Shown here in pieces: positions 1 to 6,500 of a stretch of 7,337 nucleotides of DNA. The notes beneath the pieces are model-generated. The model saw nothing but the letters and a program-made list of their open reading frames with translations, was not told the origin of the DNA and ran no database searches. Position 1 is the stretch's first letter, and the number at the start of each line of letters is the position of its first letter. The stretch is from Planctomycetota bacterium (lineage in GTDB: Bacteria > Planctomycetota > B129-G9): positions 1 to 7,337 of the forward strand of contig JAUWEX010000048.1 of assembly GCA_030607235.1 (NCBI GenBank). The letters are read 5' to 3'. Position numbers and translations under genes: made by a program.

Positions 1-2995
1 AAGCCGTGATCGCCGTGGAGACGACCTTGGTTTTGGACTCGACCATCTTTTCGATCTCCGCGTAGAACTGGTCGAACTGCTCGTCTTTGGTCATCACGTC
101 CAGCGAGTAGGAAACCTCGGTGCTGATTGACGCGGCGAGCACCTTTGCTGCGCGGTCGCGCATGGGTTCGCTGGGGCCGAGCGGCCGGATGATGAAGCCT
201 TCAGGCTGGAAGCCGCGGATCTGGTAGCGCGGTGTCATGATCTCTTTTTCGAGCGCGAAGAAAATCTTTTCCAGTCCGGGTTGCATCTCGGAGAGCGCGA
301 AAATCGCCTCATCCACGATCGCCACGCCCAGCGCCGCCATCGCGGGGCTGCCGTCGGCGCCTTTGACGGTGAAGGTAAGCGTCGCGTCTTCGCCGGGCTT
401 GTAAGTCTCGCGGTTGGCCTTGACCGAGATGTTGAGTTCGTTGGCCGGGGTTACGCACAGGCTCTTGGTGTCGCGGACGATCTGGCCGCTACGGTTAATC
501 TGATAGGCGTTGACTATCAGCGTGCCCGTGTAGTCGGGCGAGAGGTCGACCGGCACGGTCGCCTTGCCGTTTTTCAGGTCCGCGACGCTGGTCAGCACGA
601 TCTGGCCGTCGCGCACGATGTCGAAATACATCGAGCCACCGCTGAGCGACGAAAACGCTGTCATGTTGAGCGTGTCGCCGACGCGCGCGAAGACCTTGTC
701 GAGGCGCAGGAGAACCTGCTCGTTTTGCGCGTCGAGGTTGAAGTCGAACTTTTTGCTGTTCGCCGCGCCTTTCGAGTCCTTGACGCCGATTATGAGCGAA
801 AGGTTGCGGCCGGTGGGCAATACCTTGATCGATGCGATGCCCATCTCGTCAGCGCGGAATCGCTTGTTGTCGATGGTGAAGGTCGCCTTGCCCGCGGGCG
901 AGCCGTCGGGATAAGCCGCCACCAGGTAGACGATGTTTTCGACGCCGTGGACGAGGTTGCCGCTTTCGGGTATCGCGTAAATCTCGATGGGATTGTTGGA
1001 GACGGTGAACGTGTGTGATTTTTCGACGAGTTGCTCGGCGGTGTCGCGCACCTTGACGCGCACGAAGACCGGCGCGTTGCCGTGGGTCAGCGGGTGGCCG
1101 ACGAAGTAGTCCTGGAGTTTGTATTCGAACTTGAAGTGGCCCGTGGCGTCGGTTGTACCTTCGACGACGCCCATGACCTTTTCTTCGATCTCGACCGTAA
1201 CGAATTCTACGCTAATCTTGCCGCCGGCGACATGCTTGCCGAAGAAGTAGTCGGCCTGAACGTCGCCCTTGACGGTGTCGCCGGGCAGGTAGAAGGCGCG
1301 TTCTGTTTCGATATTGATTTTGAACTTCGGCTTGACGTAGCGTGTAACGGTAACCTTCTTTTCCTGCCGTTCGTCGTCGCCCAGCGAGACGCGCACGGTG
1401 TAGGTGCCCATGTTGATCTCGCGGGCGAGTTGGAAATCGGCCGCGGCCACGCCAAACTTGCCGACCGCGACTTCCTTTTTGAACATCTTGTTGCCCTTGG
1501 GGTCTTCGACTTCGATCAGCGCCTGCCGTCCGTCCGCGGGCAGGCGGCTGGGGTGTTGGAGCGAGAGCGAGCGGATGTGGATGACCTGGCCGGGCTGGTA
1601 GAGCGGCTTGTCGGTGGTCAGGAAGATTCTGAACGCGCGTTTGACGGCCAGTTCCTTCATTATCTTCTGGTGCCCCAGCGGGCTGGTAACCAGGATTTCG
1701 AGTTTGAGGTTGTCGTTCTTGGGTTTTGCGATTCTGAAGGGCGCGTTGATCGTTCCGTTGGAGTCGGTCGTCGTTTCGTAGGAACAGAGCAGGTTGTCGC
1801 CGTCGTAAAGGTTCACCACGACCGCCGCGCCGGGCATGGGCGAGTTGTCGCGCTGGTTGAGCGCCATTACGCGCACCGTCGAGAGCGAGTTTTCGTAGAC
1901 CTCGGTGTTGCCGAGTACGCGCACGTTCATCACGCCGATGATGTCGGCCAGCGTGGTTTCGCGCACGAGTCTGAATTTCGGCGTGTTGTATTCGATGCTG
2001 ACTCGGTAGGCGTAGGTGTTTTCGATGGTCTTGCCAATGTCGTATGAGATGGTTGCTTCGACGGGAGCACCTCGGAAATGCATCGATTTTTTAACGGAAG
2101 CGACCGGGCGGTTGTTGATGTCGAAGATACGCAGTTTGAGCGCAGCCTGTTGTTCGCCGGCAACGCTTGTGCCTTTGGCCCTGAGGTTGAGGACACTGCC
2201 TTTTACGGAGCCGGTCATTAACAGCGGCGCGCCGTCGAGCCTGCGCACCATGCCGCCGTTTTGCAGCGTGTGGTCGAGCAGGTTGGCGCAGAGGGTATTG
2301 CGGTCGTTGTGGGACAGGTATTTATACGACCGCTTTTTGCCGGGCTCGGTAACGCCTTCTTTGGCGTAGCGGGGGCTGCCGAACATAACCAGGCGCGTTA
2401 CGCCGTTGATTTTGCCGGCCCAGATTTCGGTTACGCGCATGCCTTTGGGGGCTTGCAGGCCGTTGACGAGCGGATCGTTGGCCGCGATCTCGGATACGTC
2501 GTTTACGCCTAGCGCTTTGGCTGTGCTCTTGTAATCGCGGGTGTAGTTGACGAACACGACGCCCTTGCCGGTCGCGAGGTATTGTTTCAGGCTCGCGACT
2601 ATGCCGCCGTCGCGTAGTTCATAGAGACTGACGGTGATCAGCGGGGTGCGGGCGATCGCGGCGGTCTTGTCGGGTGCGAGCCGCTTGGAGTAAACGAGGA
2701 TGTTGTGTTTGGCCGCGAAGGTGCTTATCGCCGCGGCGGAGAGGTGCTGGGTGCGGCCGGTTTGCGGCGGGGCCAGCAATCCGATAACGAACGAGCCGTC
2801 GCCGGGAACCGTGGGGTCGGTATGCACTACCACGGCGGGCGGCTGTTGTTCGTAGGTCGGCTGGAAGGTCGTTTCGGGGGGCGGCGGAGTTGTTTCCACA
2901 GGGGGTGTCGGCGGTGTGTTGTTCTCGCAGCCTGGCAGCAGCGTCATTACGAGCGTTACGAGCAGTGCGAGGAGTAGGGTTGAACGGCGATTCAT
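1..2995 (-). CDS. Alpha-2-macroglobulin family lipoprotein, N-terminal 998 residues (3' end beyond window)
   Basis: Reads open for 998 codons from ATG 2995 to the left edge. Residues 1-23 form a lipoprotein signal: basic NRR, a hydrophobic core, then lipobox LPGC with lipidated Cys23. Glu at +2 suggests outer-membrane sorting if Lol rules apply. Residues 24-53 are a Pro/Thr-rich tether. Residues about 68-225 alternate strands and helices like a class I glutamine-amidotransferase-like fold, without a recognisable catalytic Cys motif. Beta domains follow: about 260-345, 356-450, then MG2 with TTDKPLYQPGQ (460-470) and EDPKGNK, the MG2/MG3 junction YVKPKFKI (553-560), an MG4-like segment (ADYFFGK), MG5 from about 667, and a C-terminal module with YKPGED (865-870) and VDEAIFALSE (894-903), typical of the region flanking the bait in bacterial A2Ms. 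Family members trap proteases; that role is inferred here. Any thioester motif (CxEQ) would lie outside the window. An in-frame ATG at 3037 is an alternative start. Family assignment is firm; the amidotransferase-like call is tentative. Confidence 0.92.
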   Translation of the reverse strand, partial: MNRRSTLLLALLVTLVMTLLPGCENNTPPTPPVETTPPPPETTFQPTYEQQPPAVVVHTDPTVPGDGSFVIGLLAPPQTGRTQHLSAAAISTFAAKHNILVYSKRLAPDKTAAIARTPLITVSLYELRDGGIVASLKQYLATGKGVVFVNYTRDYKSTAKALGVNDVSEIAANDPLVNGLQAPKGMRVTEIWAGKINGVTRLVMFGSPRYAKEGVTEPGKKRSYKYLSHNDRNTLCANLLDHTLQNGGMVRRLDGAPLLMTGSVKGSVLNLRAKGTSVAGEQQAALKLRIFDINNRPVASVKKSMHFRGAPVEATISYDIGKTIENTYAYRVSIEYNTPKFRLVRETTLADIIGVMNVRVLGNTEVYENSLSTVRVMALNQRDNSPMPGAAVVVNLYDGDNLLCSYETTTDSNGTINAPFRIAKPKNDNLKLEILVTSPLGHQKIMKELAVKRAFRIFLTTDKPLYQPGQVIHIRSLSLQHPSRLPADGRQALIEVEDPKGNKMFKKEVAVGKFGVAAADFQLAREINMGTYTVRVSLGDDERQEKKVTVTRYVKPKFKINIETERAFYLPGDTVKGDVQADYFFGKHVAGGKISVEFVTVEIEEKVMGVVEGTTDATGHFKFEYKLQDYFVGHPLTHGNAPVFVRVKVRDTAEQLVEKSHTFTVSNNPIEIYAIPESGNLVHGVENIVYLVAAYPDGSPAGKATFTIDNKRFRADEMGIASIKVLPTGRNLSLIIGVKDSKGAANSKKFDFNLDAQNEQVLLRLDKVFARVGDTLNMTAFSSLSGGSMYFDIVRDGQIVLTSVADLKNGKATVPVDLSPDYTGTLIVNAYQINRSGQIVRDTKSLCVTPANELNISVKANRETYKPGEDATLTFTVKGADGSPAMAALGVAIVDEAIFALSEMQPGLEKIFFALEKEIMTPRYQIRGFQPEGFIIRPLGPSEPMRDRAAKVLAASISTEVSYSLDVMTKDEQFDQFYAEIEKMVESKTKVVSTAITA

Positions 2996-3003
2996 TTTCT
3001 CGG

Positions 3004-3008
3004 CCTCC
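3004..3008 (-). promoter_or_regulatory. Ribosome binding site for the A2M lipoprotein start at 2995
   Basis: On the minus strand GGAGG lies 8 bases before ATG 2995. This is a near-ideal Shine-Dalgarno sequence and spacing. Together with the fact that Met 2995 leads straight into a compact lipoprotein signal peptide, it decides the preferred start. Confidence 0.75.
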
Positions 3009-3034
3009 ATACAGGAATTTGGGGGAGTCTTCCG

Positions 3035-3053
3035 CATGGGAAGGTCTCCTTTT
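3035..3053 (-). promoter_or_regulatory. Second Shine-Dalgarno and in-frame upstream ATG of the A2M gene
   Basis: On the minus strand AAAAGGAG (3053-3046) is followed after 8 bases by ATG (3037-3035). This ATG is in the A2M reading frame, 14 codons upstream of ATG 2995, with no stop between. Using it would add MRKTPPNSCMEAEK before the signal peptide. That extension is polar and mixed in charge, so it would make an unusually long n-region. It could be a genuine second start, the true start, or a translated leader. The sequence alone does not decide. Confidence 0.5.
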
Positions 3054-3070
3054 AGATAATTTCCATAATG

Positions 3071-3098
3071 ATTCTATGCTATGAGACGCGGTAGACAA
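3071..3098 (-). promoter_or_regulatory. Candidate sigma70-type promoter for the A2M gene
   Basis: The minus strand reads TTGTCT (3098-3093), 16 bases, then TAGAAT (3076-3071). Both hexamers resemble the -35 and -10 consensus, with acceptable spacing. The box lies about 34 bases upstream of the first possible ATG (3037), close to its Shine-Dalgarno. An A/T-rich tract (3111-3131) sits just upstream of the -35, where an UP-like element would be. This is found by eye only; AT-rich intergenic DNA yields such matches by chance. Confidence 0.3.
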
Positions 3099-3110
3099 CA
3101 AAAAGTTCCC

Positions 3111-3131
3111 GGAAAAAGAAAAAAAATTTCC
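3111..3131. repeat. A-rich tract with flanking inverted GGAAA/TTTCC
   Basis: The stretch opens with GGAAA, runs through a nearly pure A tract and closes with TTTCC, making a 5-bp inverted repeat. It stands out sharply from the GC-rich surroundings. Its place just upstream of the candidate minus-strand -35 box suggests DNA bending or an UP-like role (inference). It also encodes a run of Phe codons in the minus frame and Lys codons in the plus frame, which argues against coding use. Confidence 0.45.
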
Positions 3132-3143
3132 ACGGCCAAAACC

Positions 3144-3159
3144 GCGCAATTCGTTGCGC
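3144..3159 (+). other. Perfect 6-bp hairpin with UUCG tetraloop
   Basis: GCGCAA (3144-3149), loop TTCG (3150-3153), then TTGCGC (3154-3159) pair perfectly. In plus-strand RNA the loop would be UUCG, a stable tetraloop; the usual C-G closing pair is replaced here by A-U, which weakens it. No T run follows on the plus strand, so it is not an intrinsic terminator in that direction. On the minus strand a T-rich tract begins roughly a dozen bases past the stem, too far for a classical terminator. It may be a palindromic protein-binding site, an RNA element or chance. Confidence 0.35.
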
Positions 3160-3435
3160 TTGTCCGATGTGTCGCCAACGTCGGCGGTCGCTGTATGCGG
3201 AGCGGTCAGTTGCTGCCGGTTCGGAGATCTCCTGTTCCGCGTAACCGCTTGGCTGGTTTGCTGTTGTGCATAAATGGCGACGGATCGGGGCGTGGCATAA
3301 AATTTGCCCTAAAGTACCTGCTGGTCGCATTTTTTGCACACCGCGAGGTTTGGGTATGGTATGTGCGCGGCGGAAGGATTTTTGCGTTTCGGGTTTCTGG
3401 CCGGGTTTTTGCTGTGGGCCGGGAAATTATTATAT

Positions 3436-3441
3436 TATAAT
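3436..3441 (+). promoter_or_regulatory. Candidate -10 box (TATAAT) upstream of the TPR/propeller gene
   Basis: A perfect TATAAT lies 61 bases before ATG 3503 in the most AT-rich pocket of the plus-side leader. No strong -35 lies 16-18 bases upstream. TTGCTG at 3409-3414 would fit better with an overlapping TATATT at 3431-3436 (16-base spacer). The right orientation and distance make this the best plus-strand promoter candidate, but it rests on short motifs. Confidence 0.35.
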
Positions 3442-3502
3442 GAAGGGAATTCCGGTACGGCCTTTTGTTATTAACTGAGTTTAGCGCGGTTTATCCGAAA
3501 TC

Positions 3503-6500
3503 ATGCAGAAGACGTGGGATGCAAATAATCGGGGTAGCGCGTTGCGCGCCCTGTTGGTGAGCCTGGTTGCGGTATCGGTTTATCTGCTGGTATTGCAATT
3601 GAGCGTATCCGCGCCCGCTTTTTGCGACACCGTCGTCTCCACAGGCCCCAGCCGGGTTGCCGACGATTCCACCCCCGAAAAAGAACCGCAAGATAAACCC
3701 GCTGAAGACGAATCCGACTCGATCAACAACGCCGCCTCGATAGACTTTCTGTGCTCTGCAGAAGTGCGCAGCACGCTCAACCAGATGTACGACTACGAGC
3801 GCAACGGAAACTGGGCCGAGGCGATAAAACTTTACCAGGACCTTCTCTCCACGTCGACCACGGGCGACTGTGTGCCTTCCGACAACAACCCCGAGATATA
3901 CGTAGGATTGCGGGGGCATCTGCACGGGCGTGTGCTGAAGTACCCCCAAAAAGCGCGGGACCTGTATCTCGTTTCGTTTGCCGCCGGGGCTCAGAGGTTG
4001 CTGGAGGCGGCCGTTAAGAACAAGAGAATCGACTTGCTGCAGCGGGTCGCCGACCGCTATCTCCTGACGGAGAGCGGCATAGTGGCGCTGGACATGCTGG
4101 CGGGTTACGCGCAGGAGAGCGGCAACTTCATGGAGGCGGCGTATTACCTGGAGCGCCTCGCGGAGTTTTTCCCCAACGCGATCGGTGCGGGGCACCTGGT
4201 GAGGATGGTGCGGTGTTACGCCGCACTCAGCGAATCGGAGCGGGCCGAGGCTACGCTTGCGCGGATCGAAAAAGATTTTCCCCAAACCGACGTCATCGTC
4301 GGCGGCAAAAGAGTCAACGCCCTTGAGTACGCGCGCGGCCTTGCCGAAGCGGCGACCGTGCCCGAAGGTGGCGACGAAAACTGGCTGGTGGCGGGCGGCG
4401 ACGACTCGGGCCAGAATCAGGCGGACGTTCTGGCGGAGGCCGGCAAGGGTGTCTGGGCGCATGTGATGGACGTGCCCAACACGCACAGCGTGCGCTATCC
4501 TGCGGTAAAAGACAATATCGTCTATATCAACAGCGGCCGCGATATCTCGGCCTATTCCCTGCTCGACGGCCGCGGCCCGATATGGAAATTCTCCCTGCGG
4601 TCCTCGCTGGACGGCACCGAGGCCGGCCTCCAGGGGGAGCAAGATTCCTATACCCGCAGGCATCCGTGGCCGACGGCGATTACGATTCAGGGCCATCGGC
4701 TTTACAGCGCGATTTTCGGTGTCTTGTTCTGTTTGAACGTTCAGACCGGCGAGATGCTGTGGATGGCGGAGATACCCGGATTCCGCGGCTCGCAGATCGA
4801 CGGGGACGTGCTTCACGTATTTGCAACCGCGCCGCTTTTGAGCAACGGCAACATGTATACCTGCGCGGTAACGCAGGACCTGATCGCGGACGACGCCTAC
4901 ACGCTTTACTGCCACGACGCGCTTACCGGTGCGATGAAATGGCGGCAGGATTTCTGTCAGGTCAGCCGCACTGGTTCGGTGAAGAATACGAGTATCCTCG
5001 CGAAAGTCAAAGCAGGTTTTGCGATGCCTGCGGTGTTGCGCAAGGGCCGCGGGATGGTTTACGTAAGCACCAATGCCGGGGTGGTCGCGGCGATAGATTC
5101 ACGCAGCGGCGAGATTGCCTGGCTAACCCGTTACGACCGCGGGCCGGGCGGCGACCTTGTCAACCGGTGGGAAGAAAAGTGGGCTTACAGCCTGCCGGTG
5201 GTGGCGCGCGGCAAACTCTTCGTTACGCCGCAGGACAGCGATCGGATGTACGCGTTTGACCTGCGCACGGGCATGCCGGTTTGGTTCGTGGACCGGAAAT
5301 CGGCCGACGGCAACCGCAGTTATCTGGTGGCGGTCGACGCGGTAACCGGCCTTGTGTTTTTGGGTGGCGATACGCTGACGGCCTACGATATGAACGGCAA
5401 AAAGGCGCTCGATCCGGTCAAGGTCGAAGGCGGCGTCATCGGTACGGGAGTGCTGGCCGGCCGGGACCTCGTCGTGCCGACGGGCCGGGGCCTGTTGCGC
5501 GTTGCGATCGGGGCGTCGCTTGCGGACGGGGCGCTGAAGACGACGCCGATAGGTGGCTGGGAGAAAATGCTGCCGGGCGGGCGGAAATTTTTCGAAGAGG
5601 CCGGTCGTTGCTCGCTTTCGCTGGTATCGGGGGTGATGCTGGTAGAGTCGGGCAGGAATTTCGCGGCGGTATACGACCTGCAAAAATACAAGGAAATTCT
5701 TCGGCAGAAGATCGCGGATACCGGGGACGACCGCAACGTGATCCGGCTGCGGATGGCCGAAGTTCTCAAGGCCGAAGGCGAGGCCGACGAGGCGCTGGGC
5801 GAGTTCAAGCGGGCGCTCGAGGGCCTGCGCGGGCAGGCCGGAGCGATGGAGCGTTTCGACGAGGAGGCTTACCTCTCGTATCTGGGTGTGGCACCGTCGA
5901 CGTTGCGGTATTACAGCGAAAACCTCATTCGCGCGCGGGAGGGGCTGGCGGAGACCGCCTATTCCGCGGCGCTGAACCTGTTGGGACAGAAACCTGAGAA
6001 GGTCGATTATCAAAAACTTTACCGCGGCAAAATCGCGCCCGAAAAGGACAGCAGGATACTGGGCTACCTCATGCAGGCCGGCGAGTATGCGACGACGACG
6101 CGCGCTTACGTGGACGCGCAGTTGGTTTTGCTGACGCGCGGCAAGGCAATGGAAGACTGGCAGGGGTGCGTGGATTTACTGGTGGAGATGGCGGGCAGGC
6201 CGGACGCCGGCGTTTACGACTTTGACCGCTATGTGGCCGGATCGGTTATTGCCGACGTGGCGCTGTTCGCTTCCGAGGAGATTGATGCTCTGTTGGATGC
6301 GCACGGCCGGGAGTTGTACGAAAAATACGAGCCGGCGGCGGATGCTCTGCTGAACAAAGCGCAAGCCTCGGGCCGACCGGCGGATTATTTCGAGATGGTT
6401 CTCCGGTATCCCAACAGTCTGCGGGCGCGCATCGCGTTGCTGTGGGCTATAGAACGGGCGCAGAGCGGCAAAAATTACAGGGATATGGTGCTCTATGCGC

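Larger units (their letters stand above)
2996..3502. other. Divergent intergenic control region
   Basis: About 500 bases separate the two outward-facing genes and must hold both promoters. It is visibly richer in A/T than the flanking genes, especially at 3050-3130 and 3421-3475. It contains the two A2M Shine-Dalgarno sites, candidate promoters on each strand, an A tract and a short perfect hairpin. Open frames inside it, up to 119 codons on the plus strand (3081-3440) and 86 on the minus (3079-3339), lack a Shine-Dalgarno, a recognisable family and plausible composition, so no gene is called. I see no tRNA, riboswitch or clear intrinsic terminator. Confidence 0.7.

Noticed and set aside
281..2047. 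Two plus-strand open frames (281-1018 and 1031-2047) opposite the A2M gene
   Set aside because: They mirror the A2M codons. Their products are rich in Val, Asp, Arg and Ala with no domains, while the minus strand reads through clear macroglobulin motifs over the same bases.
3079..3440. Small intergenic frames on both strands (minus 3079-3339, plus 3081-3440)
   Set aside because: They have no Shine-Dalgarno, no family resemblance and composition driven by the A tract (runs of Phe or Lys). They overlap each other and the candidate promoters.
3440..3478. 13-codon leader ORF (ATG 3440 to TGA 3478) before the TPR/propeller gene
   Set aside because: Its ATG overlaps the TATAAT box, so a transcript from that promoter would not include it, and no Shine-Dalgarno precedes it.
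3491..4915. 474-codon open frame on the minus strand, antisense to the TPR/propeller gene
   Set aside because: The plus frame across the same DNA has a signal peptide, TPR-like units and propeller motifs and stays open for 1278 codons. The antisense product is Arg/Val/His-rich with no recognisable domain, as expected from GC-biased codons read backwards.
5123..6013. 296-codon minus-strand frame and the 225- and 238-codon plus-strand frames (4582-5259, 5281-5997)
   Set aside because: All overlap the continuous 3503-7337 reading frame, which carries the PQQ-like blade motifs. Their products are Arg/Gly-rich low-information sequence.
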